Below, piece by piece: positions 29,548 to 40,167 of a stretch of 64,000 bases of DNA. The DNA is from Crocinitomix sp. Lineage in GTDB: Bacteria > Bacteroidota > Bacteroidia > Flavobacteriales_D > Crocinitomicaceae. The stretch lies in NCBI GenBank assembly GCA_013138735.1, contig WTCE01000112.1, forward strand, positions 1-64,000, given 5' to 3'. The position numbers and the translations under genes were made by a program. The notes under the pieces are model-generated. The model ran no database searches and was not told where the DNA came from. It worked only from the letters and a program-made list of their open reading frames with translations. Numbering within the stretch: the first letter of the stretch is position 1; each line of letters begins with the position of its first letter.

Positions 29548-29913
29548 CTACTCTAAGTATGGATAGTTGCAATCTTGTGATGAAGTGATGATAACATTCA
29601 CACTATCTCTACTCCTAAACTGATACTTCAAAAGATTTTGATTCAATTCTAGTAATTCGAGATCTAAAGTGTCATCAATGGTGATTAATTTCTCAGAATA
29701 TTTCCATATGCCTTTTGATTCAACCAGACCTTTCGCTTCGTATTTTTTGTCCTTAAAAAACTCGATATAATAATCGCAAGTATCGAAATAACTGATTTCT
29801 CCTTCATCATTGCGAACGTCAATTACGTACCATTTTCCATGAAGTTCATTTGGAACGTTGGAGCAAGAATAAATGATTAACGTTATAAGGGTGAAAGTTA
29901 AAACTCTCTTCAT
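29548..29913 (-). CDS. Lipocalin-like lipoprotein
   Basis: LIIYSCSNVPNELHGKWYVIDVRND...GIWKYSEKLITID. Confidence 0.5.
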   Translation of the reverse strand: MKRVLTFTLITLIIYSCSNVPNELHGKWYVIDVRNDEGEISYFDTCDYYIEFFKDKKYEAKGLVESKGIWKYSEKLITIDDTLDLELLELNQNLLKYQFRSRDSVNVIITSSQDCNYPYLE

Positions 29914-30064
29914 TTCGGTTAGTTCTGGTAATTACAGCTAACTTAAAAGTAAATACACAAATTAATAATTGAACGCTTCAATAAGCTCTGCTCAGAGCAG
30001 CGCATTGTTCATTAAAAATTCTAATGGAACACCGAGTTGCACGCAGTACAAAAACTCGAAGTGA

Positions 30065-30598
30065 TTATTGCAGCGTCACTTTTCTAGTAACTGTTCCTTT
30101 ATCAGATGTCAACTGAACCATATAGATTCCGCGTGGTTGATTGCCTAAATCAATTTGTGTGGCATTTTTAGCGCTTAGGATTATTTCTCCAACTACGTTA
30201 TAAACCACAATATCAACGGGTACTGAACTTTGAATGTTTAGGAGGCCATTTGTTGGATTTGGATAGAGTGATATTTCGAATGGCATTTCTTCCTTAATTG
30301 AGGTATGATCACCATTCGTCACTACCACTTCTAGCGTAGCGATTCCACAATAGTTATCCGTTACCGTTACACTGTATGTTCCAGCTTCTAAATCAGTTAA
30401 ATCTTCAGCTGTTGATGAAAACCCGCCAGGACCTGTCCAATCAAAAACAAATGGCGCTACACCACCTGTTACATCCAAACTAATTCCTCCTGTGCTTTCT
30501 CCTGGATCAGATTCAGTAACTACTGCTTCTAAATCTGCCGCAAAAGTTATTCCTGCAAAAAGAAAAGTCCCTAAAATTCCAAGTATTAATTTATTCAT
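30065..30598 (-). CDS. Secreted protein with SprB/PKD-like repeat and T9SS type A sorting domain
   Basis: GGVAPFVFDWTGPGGFSSTAEDLTDLEAGTYSVTVTDNYCG; C-terminal ISLYPNPTNGLLNIQSS...GIYMVQLTSDKGTVTRKVTLQ. Confidence 0.85.
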   Translation of the reverse strand: MNKLILGILGTFLFAGITFAADLEAVVTESDPGESTGGISLDVTGGVAPFVFDWTGPGGFSSTAEDLTDLEAGTYSVTVTDNYCGIATLEVVVTNGDHTSIKEEMPFEISLYPNPTNGLLNIQSSVPVDIVVYNVVGEIILSAKNATQIDLGNQPRGIYMVQLTSDKGTVTRKVTLQ

Positions 30599-30643
30599 AA
30601 TTCTATTTTTAGTCAAGCTAACTTCAATTAATCGAAGTTTGCC

Positions 30644-31486
30644 CTATTCGTTAATTCTTACTTTAATCGCCATTTCACTAATCATATCCGTCATGGATTT
30701 TTCATAGTTAAACTGACTTCTCTTCATATAGTAAACTATATTCTTGTCGCGATCATCTATCAACACAACATCTTTTAATCTAAATGTCGCATCCACACTA
30801 AAAGTAACCGCCTTGGCACCACCACTAATTGAAATTTCATAGGCTTTGCCGTTCGCGGTTAGCAGATAGATTGCTTCGTTCACTGTCAATAAAGTAAATG
30901 GTCCATCCACTTTAAAGTTTTCAATTATTTCGCTGTGATACCATTCGTCACCAACATGATTCCAAATGATTAATTCTTCATTATTTGTTACTGCCATCCA
31001 ATAATTTCCGCCTAGCACTACTCCATCAAAATAAAAATGATTCAAAAAATCAGAGCGTTCTTTAATAAAATGGTATGGCTCATTGAAAACATACATTGGC
31101 GCATCAACACTTTGCATGATAAGCTCATCTACACTCACATTTGCCCCCCACAACTTTAAATCATTGATTGCAAACTTTTTAATTGATTCATAGCGATCAT
31201 TCAAAGAATGATCCATAAAATTAACGGCATACATATCTTCACCATCAATATCCCAAGCTAATGGGTTCGTTTGCGCGCTAACTCCTCGCCCAGCAGGGAT
31301 CGCATAAGCTTTAGCATCCTTCAGCAAACCGTCCATTGCCCCTTTATAGAGCGTACCAATTTGCAAATTATCATCTACACTTACATAATAAAACGCACCA
31401 TCTTTTACAATGACTTTTCGTTCAAAGTCTTGCGCCGTGGAACTGAATCCTACACCAAAGAGTAATATGAGTATAAATGCTTTCAT
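30644..31486 (-). CDS. Hypothetical secreted protein
   Basis: 280 aa with signal peptide; directly downstream of a transglutaminase-like gene. Confidence 0.5.
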   Translation of the reverse strand: MKAFILILLFGVGFSSTAQDFERKVIVKDGAFYYVSVDDNLQIGTLYKGAMDGLLKDAKAYAIPAGRGVSAQTNPLAWDIDGEDMYAVNFMDHSLNDRYESIKKFAINDLKLWGANVSVDELIMQSVDAPMYVFNEPYHFIKERSDFLNHFYFDGVVLGGNYWMAVTNNEELIIWNHVGDEWYHSEIIENFKVDGPFTLLTVNEAIYLLTANGKAYEISISGGAKAVTFSVDATFRLKDVVLIDDRDKNIVYYMKRSQFNYEKSMTDMISEMAIKVRINE

Positions 31487-31492
31487 TCTTAT

Positions 31493-32752
31493 TTAGAACG
31501 TCGTTATTGATTGTGACAATTCTGTTGCTTCCATATCATTTGTAAACCTTGCATGGGTAACTCCGCCTGAATTATAGCGATATCCCCAACCATCAAAAGC
31601 TTCAAACGGTATGTCTTCTAAACTATCAAAAGTCACGCCATAACACGCATCATAATAAACCCCATCAATTAAAGCAATTTGATGATTATTAAAATAGGAA
31701 CTTGGATTGGTTGAACATTGCCCCGCTAATCCTTCTTGATCGGACACGTCTTCTGTAAGAAAACTGTAAGCTACATAAGGATATGGCAATAAGGTCGTAT
31801 ACGTGTTTTCAAATGGGTATGCTTCACAACCATCTCCAGTAGCTGCTCCAAAATCCCAATTCTTAACTAAGAATCGATTTACAGAATAACCGCAAGCCGT
31901 GGAATATTGTGGCGTGATATAAACATAGTTATTTGTACGCACAACTCCTTGAATTTTGATACTTGCTAAAAACAATTGCGCAAACGTATAACACTGGGCA
32001 TTGCGATAATTCAATAAGGCGCCCAAATTAGTGTTAGAAGTATTTTTAGGACTATAATAATGCAAACTATCCCCTTTATAATTAAAGACGATATGATCGG
32101 TGAATTCAGCCCAAATGGCTGCTATAACATCCTCATCTGAACTTTCCCCATCTGCATTTCGGCAACTAATATCATATACACTGTGGTAAAATTTAAAATG
32201 TCCTGCTTCAGCCATTGGAGTAGAACGTGTGATATACATTGTATTTCTTGTTGTATCAGCAGCGCGCCATGTACCTCCTTCATCAAAAGAAACATCCCAC
32301 CCAATTTTAAAGGGTTTAAAAAAACGTGCTTCATCTGCCTCAAATTCTAAATCGGCATAAGTTGAAGGATAATAGAAAGAATGCAGATCTCCACCATCTG
32401 GATTTACAACTACTTTCTGTGCTTGAAAATTAAATCCTTCTGGCCCCATTCCTCTTACCCAAATAGAATCAGGTGCATTGGAACATTCAAAACCAAAATT
32501 CACGTTTACTCTTGGTGCGTTTCCACTAACATAAGCTACAGGAACTTGCACAACTTCATCTGCAACCCAATGTGGTGTGCCGTAAAAACTAGCACCTTCA
32601 TCTCTTCGAATGGGTAAATTACCACCAGTAAAAGTCGCACTTTCAACAGATACACTGCCGTACGAAAAATCCTGTGCAATAACATCTACCGATAGAAAAG
32701 TGAGCGCTGTACCGATTGCCCATGACAATTTTGTAAACTTTAAAACCTTCAT
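31493..32752 (-). CDS. Secreted protein with transglutaminase-like cysteine protease fold
   Basis: Cys motif RNAQCYTFAQLFLASIKIQG followed by His/Asp motif NNHQIALIDGVYYDACYGV. Confidence 0.55.
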   Translation of the reverse strand: MKVLKFTKLSWAIGTALTFLSVDVIAQDFSYGSVSVESATFTGGNLPIRRDEGASFYGTPHWVADEVVQVPVAYVSGNAPRVNVNFGFECSNAPDSIWVRGMGPEGFNFQAQKVVVNPDGGDLHSFYYPSTYADLEFEADEARFFKPFKIGWDVSFDEGGTWRAADTTRNTMYITRSTPMAEAGHFKFYHSVYDISCRNADGESSDEDVIAAIWAEFTDHIVFNYKGDSLHYYSPKNTSNTNLGALLNYRNAQCYTFAQLFLASIKIQGVVRTNNYVYITPQYSTACGYSVNRFLVKNWDFGAATGDGCEAYPFENTYTTLLPYPYVAYSFLTEDVSDQEGLAGQCSTNPSSYFNNHQIALIDGVYYDACYGVTFDSLEDIPFEAFDGWGYRYNSGGVTHARFTNDMEATELSQSITTF

Positions 32753-32850
32753 AATGCTCTAATATAATTATTTTAGGTCAGTAATCATAGCTTCAAGAGT
32801 ATGAAAAATACTAAAATTCAAGTGATGATTCCACTAATTAAGAACGTCTT

Positions 32851-33426
32851 ATGAAGGCCTTACTCAATGAAATAAGTAATTGCACGATATGCAAAGCGCA
32901 TTTGGCTTTGGGACCGCGTCCAGTTTTGAGCGCGCACAAAAAAAGTAAAGTGTTAATTATTGGTCAAGCGCCTGGCACTAGAGTACATAAAAGCGGTATT
33001 CCTTGGGATGACCAAAGTGGAAAACGTTTGCGACTTTGGTTGGGGGTGGATGACGTTGACTTTTACGATCCCGAGCAATTTGGCATTGTTCCAATGGGCT
33101 TTTGTTATCCTGGAAAAGGTAAGTCAGGCGACCTTCCACCAAGGAAAGAATGTGCACCTCAATGGCATGATCAACTGTTTGCAAAGATGGAAGGAGTTGA
33201 ACTCATTTTGCTTATTGGTCAATACGCGCAGAAATATTATTTAGGGAAAACAGCTAAAAAAAACTTAACAGAAACGGTGTGGAATTTTGGAGAGTATTTA
33301 CCCAAATATTTTGTATTGCCACATCCTTCTCCTAGAAATGGTATTTGGTTAAAAAAGCATGATTGGTTTGAAAAGGAGGTTATTCCTGTTTTACAAGATC
33401 GAATTCAGCAGATTTTCGGAAAGTAA
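32851..33426 (+). CDS. Uracil-DNA glycosylase family protein
   Basis: SKVLIIGQAPGTRVHKSGIPWDDQSGKRLRLWLG; ILLIGQYA; VLPHPSPRN. Confidence 0.88.
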   Translation: MKALLNEISNCTICKAHLALGPRPVLSAHKKSKVLIIGQAPGTRVHKSGIPWDDQSGKRLRLWLGVDDVDFYDPEQFGIVPMGFCYPGKGKSGDLPPRKECAPQWHDQLFAKMEGVELILLIGQYAQKYYLGKTAKKNLTETVWNFGEYLPKYFVLPHPSPRNGIWLKKHDWFEKEVIPVLQDRIQQIFGK

Positions 33427-33498
33427 TCACAAGAAAATTATCTGCGGTTTTTCCTAAAATTGATTTTTAATTTTTGGCTTGTAGCTCTAAATTATACG

Positions 33499-34059
33499 CT
33501 AATATTTTATATCAAAACGTCCGCCAGTAATTTTTAGAACTGCATTGCTGGAGCAATCTGTGTTTATTAAATCCATGCTAAAGAGTCCAGAAATTATGTT
33601 TTGCTCTTTATCAATAAATTTTATTTCGATCATCCCTAAATTGTTTTCATCATGCAGGTAATAACAATTTGCTCCGCTATAATCTACATATCCCTCATAT
33701 TCCTCACCTTCATTCAAGAAAATCGGATATGTTCCAATTGTATCGGTCAGGTATGATTTCATTTTAATGGACTCTAATCTATCATTTGCTGTCTCCATTG
33801 TTGCTTGCATTCTGAAGAAATTTGTTACCTCATCAAAAGATGCCCATAGTGCAATCGCTCCTCCAGTATTAGGTTCTACATTTGCAACAAAAATTTCATT
33901 GTTTAAATAACAACCAGCAGTATTCTTACCTTCTTGGGTCAATTCGGGCAACTGAAGGGCAAGGTCAGGTTCTATTTGCGGAGTTTTTTTACAGGCCCCA
34001 AAAATAAAGAGTATCATTAAAACACTAAAAAACTTTTTTATTTGACCTTTTCTCTTCAT
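33499..34059 (-). CDS. Hypothetical lipoprotein
   Basis: FIFGACKK lipobox-like motif; start of the chain may be slightly internal. Confidence 0.5.
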   Translation of the reverse strand: MKRKGQIKKFFSVLMILFIFGACKKTPQIEPDLALQLPELTQEGKNTAGCYLNNEIFVANVEPNTGGAIALWASFDEVTNFFRMQATMETANDRLESIKMKSYLTDTIGTYPIFLNEGEEYEGYVDYSGANCYYLHDENNLGMIEIKFIDKEQNIISGLFSMDLINTDCSSNAVLKITGGRFDIKY

Positions 34060-34168
34060 TGTTAGGTTAATAGTCTGGTAAATATGATGAGAAATTTATT
34101 AATAAAAACCATATTTACACGTATTCTTATTCGTAAAAAGACTTACGTTCTTCAGCTTAAGCAGTCCA

Positions 34169-34687
34169 TCAGTACGCCTTACTACCAATCACATTTCCAT
34201 GTGGATCATAGTTGCATACCCAAATTTGACCACCGTGTTTGCAATTAGCAACCGCGCCACCTACATGGGTTGTAGCACTCCAAATTATTTGTGAATAATG
34301 ACCTGATTTACGTCCAGACCCTTTTTTATAGGTTCGATTGCGGTGATTAAAATACGTTTCTTCTGTTGCCCAATAATCAACAATACTCGACTCGGTGGCA
34401 GTACCACTCGTCCAATAAATATTTTCACCATACGGGCCTGAACTGTGGTACATATTACATTTTTTCGCCAATTTATTAGCCCAATTCTGTGCATATTCGG
34501 CTAATTCATCAGACCATTCTAAATGTGGAACGCCCACTTGATCTCTGTAAAAATTGTGCTGTGCAAGAATGGCTTCTTTATCAATTGACCCTTGATTTTT
34601 GCTTGCTTTCATAGTAAAGCTACTGACCAAAACAATGACCAATAAAGCTGCTATAATTTTATAATTCTTCGTAATATTCATACGCAT
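34169..34687 (-). CDS. CAP (SCP/PR-1) domain secreted protein
   Basis: AILAQHNFYRDQVGVPHLEWSDELAEYAQNWANKL; GHYSQIIWSATTHVGGAVANC; IWVCNYDPHGNVIG. Confidence 0.93.
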   Translation of the reverse strand: MRMNITKNYKIIAALLVIVLVSSFTMKASKNQGSIDKEAILAQHNFYRDQVGVPHLEWSDELAEYAQNWANKLAKKCNMYHSSGPYGENIYWTSGTATESSIVDYWATEETYFNHRNRTYKKGSGRKSGHYSQIIWSATTHVGGAVANCKHGGQIWVCNYDPHGNVIGSKAY

Positions 34688-35645
34688 CTATTATATCCAA
34701 ATACGTGCCATCATATCCTAAATCTAAAAGTGAGTTTAAATAAGAATCTGCATTACCGTAAATAAAGTTTTTCCAAGATTCCATCCAATAGAATACTTTA
34801 TAATTTCCTCTCCACTTTTTATTTTCTCTATATAGCCAATCTGGACTAGTTTTAAATTTCTCCCATTCTTTTTGCCAATATGATCTATAATCCTCTGCTT
34901 CGCCAATGCTCATATAGCAAACTACCAATCTTCGTGCACCATTTTTTTTCCATTTTAACGACTCAATTTCAAGCGCTGTATAATTCTCGTCATTAAAATC
35001 TCTATCCAAAATCAACAAATCGTAATTCGTTTCCTTTATAGCGTTAATAAACGTTTGTTTATCACTAAACTCTTCAGTTGGATTAATGAGGTATAAAAAA
35101 TTCTTCGCTTGACTTAAATTTTCGATCTCCTCCTCATTCTCATTGTGTACGTTAACTGTATAATCTGGAATGTTGGTTAGGTTACGTTCTGTAGCAGCAA
35201 AACTGATGTAGTTTTTGGCTTCATTTTTTGCATAAGAATCCAATATATTTTCCTGTGTTGAGCAATAATCGGTAGCTAATACGGCCACTCCATTGGCTTC
35301 CATCAAATCCAAATAATACAAAAAATGTCCATTCGCATCTGCCGGAGTTGCTTTGTCATCCTTATCATACCCGTAAAATAAATCCTCTTGTCCTTGCCCA
35401 TCAATGGCCGCTAGGTATTCTTCAGCTAATACCCCATCTCTTTCGCGAGAAATTGTCGCCAATGGCACGCCGTTTTGCGGAATTATTAAAAAATCAGGAT
35501 CAATTGCTTTAGCCGTTTGAGAAATTTCAATCACGAAATTTCTCATTTCAGTTGCATAATCAACCTGTGGCACATCTTTTTTTCGACAAGCAACTAGTAT
35601 TAGGCATAAAACTGTAAAATTTGTTATGACGGTGATTCTTCTCAT
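34659..35645 (-). CDS. GH114 / endo-alpha-1,4-polygalactosaminidase-like (TM1410-like) lipoprotein
   Basis: VVCYMSIGEAEDYRSYW; GNADSYLNSLLDLGYDGTYLDIIDAYEYY; DFLIIPQNG. Confidence 0.8.
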   Translation of the reverse strand: MRRITVITNFTVLCLILVACRKKDVPQVDYATEMRNFVIEISQTAKAIDPDFLIIPQNGVPLATISRERDGVLAEEYLAAIDGQGQEDLFYGYDKDDKATPADANGHFLYYLDLMEANGVAVLATDYCSTQENILDSYAKNEAKNYISFAATERNLTNIPDYTVNVHNENEEEIENLSQAKNFLYLINPTEEFSDKQTFINAIKETNYDLLILDRDFNDENYTALEIESLKWKKNGARRLVVCYMSIGEAEDYRSYWQKEWEKFKTSPDWLYRENKKWRGNYKVFYWMESWKNFIYGNADSYLNSLLDLGYDGTYLDIIDAYEYYEEL

Positions 35646-35798
35646 TTAATGCAAATAGTTTTTCAAAATGTGGTATTACAAAGCTATCCTTTATTCAGGC
35701 CAATTAAAAATAAATTCGACCAATTTCACAATTATTAATACTTGAAAAGAAATCTCTAAAATTAAGAGTAAGAATTTCACTATTGCAACCGTAATAAT

Positions 35799-35806
35799 TA
35801 CATTTG
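35799..35806 (+). promoter_or_regulatory. Candidate -7 element upstream of pheT
   Basis: TACATTTG matches TAnnTTTG; translation start at ATG 35831. Confidence 0.4.
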
Positions 35807-35830
35807 CCGTGGACAAGGATTGCAATAGAA

Positions 35831-38260
35831 ATGAAGATATCTTATAATTGGTTAAAAACCTATATTGACACTGACTTATCAGCGCAACGTGTGGCTGAAA
35901 TTTTAACGGATACTGGACTGGAGGTAGAAGGCTTAGAAAAGGTTGAAACCATTAAAGGCGGATTAGAAGGTGTTGTAATTGGACATGTATTAACAAAAGA
36001 GCCGCATCCTGATGCTGATCGACTAAACGTAACAACCGTTTCTGTTGGAACAGGTGAACCCGTACAAATTGTTTGTGGTGCACCAAATGTTGCTGCCGGA
36101 CAAAAAGTTGTTGTCGCAACAGTAGGATCTACTCTTTATCCTTCTCCTGAAGAACCACCATTGAAGATTAAAAAATCTAAAATTCGCGGTATTGAATCAT
36201 TTGGTATGATTTGCGCCGAGGATGAATTGGGCTTAGGACAGTCACATGATGGCATTATGGTATTGGATGCCGCTACCGAAGTTGGTTTAACTGCCAAAGA
36301 ATTTTTCAATATTGAGGATGATTATTTAATTGAAATAGGATTAACGCCTAACCGAGCAGATGCTATGGGGCATTATGGTGTGGCAAGAGATTTAAAAGCA
36401 TATTTGAATTATCATGAGGGTGCTAATTTAAGTCTAAAAACTCCTGCCGTTGCCGACCTGAAAGAAGGATCTGAAAGTGTATCTATTAGTATAGAAAATA
36501 CTGACGCCTGCCCGCGCTATGCTGGAGCTGTCATTACTGGAGTAAAGGTTACAGATTCGCCAGATTGGCTGCAGAATAGATTGCGCTCAATTGGACTAGC
36601 ACCAATTAACAATATTGTAGATATTACAAATTTCGTAATGCACGAAATTGGAAACCCATTACATGCTTTTGATCTTGATACCGTAAATGGAGCGATTGTC
36701 GTTCGTAAAGCAAAAAACGGAGAAAAATTAGTCACACTAGACGAAGTTGAGCGCGAATTAGATGAAAATGATTTAATGATTTGCAATGCTACTGAAGCCA
36801 TGTGTATTGCTGGTGTATTTGGTGGCTTGAAATCAGGCGTTAAAACGGAGACGAAAAGCATTTTCTTGGAAGCTGCCTATTTTAATCCGGTTTCTATTCG
36901 TAAATCAGCAAAAAGACAAGGATTGAATACAGATGCTTCATTCCGCTTTGAGCGTGGAATTGATCCAAATTCCTTAATTTTATCACGTGACAGAGCAATC
37001 AGTTTAATTCTAGAAATTACTGGCGGTAAATTAGAAACATTGCATGATCAATATCCTGCTAAAATAGAAGACTTTGAAGTTGTATTCAGTTTTGATCGTT
37101 GTAGAAAATTGTGCGGTGCAAATATCTCTGATGAAGACATTGTGACAATTTTAGAAGAGCTGGATATTAAAATGATTTCAGATTCTGAAGAAGAAGTGGT
37201 ATTAAAAGTTCCAGCTTACAGAGTTGATGTTCAACGTGAAGTAGATGTTATTGAGGAAGTTTTAAGAATTTATGGTTTCAATAATGTGCCCTTACCAGAA
37301 AAACTGAACACTTCGCTTTCTTTCCAAGAAAAACCGAATAAGGAGAATATATATAACGTTACGGCTAATTTATTAGCTGATAACGGCTTTGCTGAAATCA
37401 TGAACAATTCATTGACTAGTTCGGCGAATTGGAATTTAGTGAATTCAGAAGTATTAAAAGCTGAACATGACGTAAGGTTATTGAATCCACTCAGTAATGA
37501 ATTAGATGTCATGCGCCAAACCATGTTATTTGGTGGATTGAGAAGCATTGAATTTAATCAAAACAGACAACATCCTGATTTAAGATTGTTTGAATTTGGA
37601 AGTGTTTATAATAAAGTAGAAGGAAAGTATTCTGAAGCAAAGAAAATGGGGCTTTGGATTACAGGAGTGAAAGAAGTTGAGAATTGGTCAAGCACTGGTC
37701 AAAAATCATCCTTTCATACTTTAAAAGGAGCTACTGAAGCTGTTTTGCAACGTTTGGGCGTATTTAAAGCACCGCGTATTGGAGAATTGACCAACGACTT
37801 TATGGAAGATGGTTATTCCCTAACAATTGCAAACAAACCGGTTGTTGAATTGGGTTGGATCAAACCAGAAATATTGAAAGCTTTTGGCATTAAACAAGCT
37901 GTTTATTATGCTGAGTTTAATTGGGACGTTGTGATTGACATTTCAATCATGAATAAAATCAATTTTAAACCAATTCCGAAAACGCAATTTGCGCGCAGAG
38001 ATTTCTCTTTATTGTTAGACAAATCTGTTCAATTTGGACAAATTCAATCAATTGCACAAAAGGCGGATCGTAAAATTTTAAAGGAAATTGGTTTGTTTGA
38101 TGTTTACGAAGGAAAAAACTTGGAGAAAGGAAAAAAATCCTATGCGGTTTCATTCATCTTTCAAGATGATGAAAAGACATTAAAAGACAAACAGATTGAT
38201 GCCATTATGGCAAAAATCCGTCAAGGATTAGAAGGGCAGTTGGGTGCTGAGTTAAGATAA
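35831..38260 (+). CDS. pheT: Phenylalanyl-tRNA synthetase beta subunit
   Basis: MKISYNWLKTYIDTDLSAQRVAEILTDTGLEVEGLE; GAPNVAAGQKVVVATVG; LTPNRADAMGHYGVARDLKAY. Confidence 0.96.
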   Translation: MKISYNWLKTYIDTDLSAQRVAEILTDTGLEVEGLEKVETIKGGLEGVVIGHVLTKEPHPDADRLNVTTVSVGTGEPVQIVCGAPNVAAGQKVVVATVGSTLYPSPEEPPLKIKKSKIRGIESFGMICAEDELGLGQSHDGIMVLDAATEVGLTAKEFFNIEDDYLIEIGLTPNRADAMGHYGVARDLKAYLNYHEGANLSLKTPAVADLKEGSESVSISIENTDACPRYAGAVITGVKVTDSPDWLQNRLRSIGLAPINNIVDITNFVMHEIGNPLHAFDLDTVNGAIVVRKAKNGEKLVTLDEVERELDENDLMICNATEAMCIAGVFGGLKSGVKTETKSIFLEAAYFNPVSIRKSAKRQGLNTDASFRFERGIDPNSLILSRDRAISLILEITGGKLETLHDQYPAKIEDFEVVFSFDRCRKLCGANISDEDIVTILEELDIKMISDSEEEVVLKVPAYRVDVQREVDVIEEVLRIYGFNNVPLPEKLNTSLSFQEKPNKENIYNVTANLLADNGFAEIMNNSLTSSANWNLVNSEVLKAEHDVRLLNPLSNELDVMRQTMLFGGLRSIEFNQNRQHPDLRLFEFGSVYNKVEGKYSEAKKMGLWITGVKEVENWSSTGQKSSFHTLKGATEAVLQRLGVFKAPRIGELTNDFMEDGYSLTIANKPVVELGWIKPEILKAFGIKQAVYYAEFNWDVVIDISIMNKINFKPIPKTQFARRDFSLLLDKSVQFGQIQSIAQKADRKILKEIGLFDVYEGKNLEKGKKSYAVSFIFQDDEKTLKDKQIDAIMAKIRQGLEGQLGAELR

Positions 38261-38261
38261 A

Positions 38262-38915
38262 ATGAGCCACAATAAAATTATAATAGCGTGTTTAGTAATA
38301 AGCACGCTATTTTCATGTTCGGGTACTTCAGACGAAAACCGGGCTATAAATCCAATTGAAACAGATTCAATTACTGAAAGAAAAAACTTTAAAGATTGGA
38401 CAGATGAAAGCGGCACATGGTTAGATCTGCCGTTGGACACGCTACAACTTATAGCGGATATGGATTTAATTGATCAAGTGAATCGAACTGATCTCATTCA
38501 AAATGATCCTGATAGCATCATACTAAATACGCAACTTGACACTTTTATCATGCGTGATATTTTCGCGGCTTGTACCTGCCCAAATTGGGAAATTATAACA
38601 TGCCCAGATTCATTACAAAATCCAAGTTTTGGTGGACCCTGCAAATTCTACATTGAGGCTGCGCATGCAGATTTGGAAATACGAGTACCCTACGTTGGCA
38701 CGGAATTGAATGTTCGTTTTATCGGTAAAAAATATTTAAAACCTGTTAAAGATGGTGAAAAAGGAGAAGCGAGTATTGGAGGAAATATTTTTAAATATTA
38801 TAGTTTCGAATTTATTAGACCATACCATATATATGGACCAAGTTATAATGACACCCTCGTTAACAATAACGACACAACCTTACAAACATTGAGCTCACAC
38901 CTCACGGTGCACTAA
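38262..38915 (+). CDS. Hypothetical lipoprotein
   Basis: VISTLFSCSGT lipobox; 3' end overlaps the convergent glycosyltransferase gene by about 21 nt. Confidence 0.55.
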   Translation: MSHNKIIIACLVISTLFSCSGTSDENRAINPIETDSITERKNFKDWTDESGTWLDLPLDTLQLIADMDLIDQVNRTDLIQNDPDSIILNTQLDTFIMRDIFAACTCPNWEIITCPDSLQNPSFGGPCKFYIEAAHADLEIRVPYVGTELNVRFIGKKYLKPVKDGEKGEASIGGNIFKYYSFEFIRPYHIYGPSYNDTLVNNNDTTLQTLSSHLTVH

Positions 38916-40061
38916 ACACTTTTCAAAATCATTTATTTTTTGCTCCACCACTTTTTCCCAAACAAATTGTGCTGCGATTAAATCCAATGATTTTTGTTTC
39001 AGGGCGGTTAAAAATTCATCCTCTAAATTAGCGATTGAGGTTATGGCTTCTTCCAAAGCATTTACATCTGGTTTTTCAAGCAAGAGTCCGTTTCCTTGAA
39101 TCTGACGGGCAACAGCACCTACATCTGTCCCAATTATTGCCAATCCACAAGCCATTGCTTCTAAAATAACAGTTGGCATTCCTTCTGAATGACTGGGGCA
39201 AACCAAACAATCTTGCTGCGCTAAAATGGCCTTAATGCGATCTGTATCTCTAATCTCACCCAAATAATGAATGCGCTCATCTTGAATATGTTTGTTTTCT
39301 GGAATTGGGCCAATAAATGTAAACTCAAAATTAGTTTCCATCTGAATTAGTAATTGAATTGCCTTATTGAGCTCTTCAATTCCTTTTCGGCGTTCATCCC
39401 TGCCAATAAACACGAACTTTCTAACCGCATTATTGGGTGTAGTATTCTCCGCCAACCAATGTGCTTCAATTCCGTTTGATTGATGTAAGATTTCTTCGGT
39501 TTTCACACCAAGGTTTAGCAGTATTTCATCTATTTTTCCGCCGAAGGAATAAACATAATCTGCATTTCTTAAATTCCATTTTACTGCATTTTTAAATAAT
39601 GTGTATTCAGCCATTACTCTTAAACTTGGCGCAGTTTGATACATTTCTAATCCATGAAAATTAACAAAAACGGGGATTGTCAACTTTTTTTTATGCTTTT
39701 CTCGAATAAATCGCCAACCCGTAAAACCTTGGGCATAAATCAAGTCAAATTCATGCAGTTGATCTTCTAATTCTAGAAAAGCATTTCTCGAATAAGCTTT
39801 ATTCTCACGAATGTAATGCCCAGGAAAAGGATCAGTTTTAGGGAATTTCACAACTGTTTCGGCAATAAAATTGAACTCGTCCTCAGTAAATAATTCCTTG
39901 AATTTTTCAGGACTATATTCATTTCCACCGCAATGCATGAGGTGTACTTGAATTTGTGAATTGGCTAAAAGTTTTGCAAGTATTAAGGAATGCTTCTGCA
40001 TGCCCCCAATCTGGAACGGGAATATCCCATCTGTCAATAACAAAACTTTCATACGCGGCAA
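38895..40061 (-). CDS. Family 4-type glycosyltransferase
   Basis: LLLTDGIFPFQIGGMQKHSLILAKLL; VFIGRDERRKGIEELNKAI; CLVCPSHSEGMPTVILEAMACGLAIIGTDVGAV. ATG at 40052 is an alternative start. Confidence 0.92.
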   Translation of the reverse strand: MPRMKVLLLTDGIFPFQIGGMQKHSLILAKLLANSQIQVHLMHCGGNEYSPEKFKELFTEDEFNFIAETVVKFPKTDPFPGHYIRENKAYSRNAFLELEDQLHEFDLIYAQGFTGWRFIREKHKKKLTIPVFVNFHGLEMYQTAPSLRVMAEYTLFKNAVKWNLRNADYVYSFGGKIDEILLNLGVKTEEILHQSNGIEAHWLAENTTPNNAVRKFVFIGRDERRKGIEELNKAIQLLIQMETNFEFTFIGPIPENKHIQDERIHYLGEIRDTDRIKAILAQQDCLVCPSHSEGMPTVILEAMACGLAIIGTDVGAVARQIQGNGLLLEKPDVNALEEAITSIANLEDEFLTALKQKSLDLIAAQFVWEKVVEQKINDFEKCLVHREV

Positions 40062-40167
40062 AATTAACGAAATTCTACCACGTAAAAGTTTTTTTAATTA
40101 GGATATAGCCACTGTTTAAAGTAGCGCATTGGTTAGTTGGGATATATGACCTAATAAAGCTTGAATA

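Noticed and set aside
29985-30005. CTGCTC-A-GAGCAG palindrome
   Set aside because: Possible terminator or operator, but no adjacent T-tract and no second copy noticed in the window.
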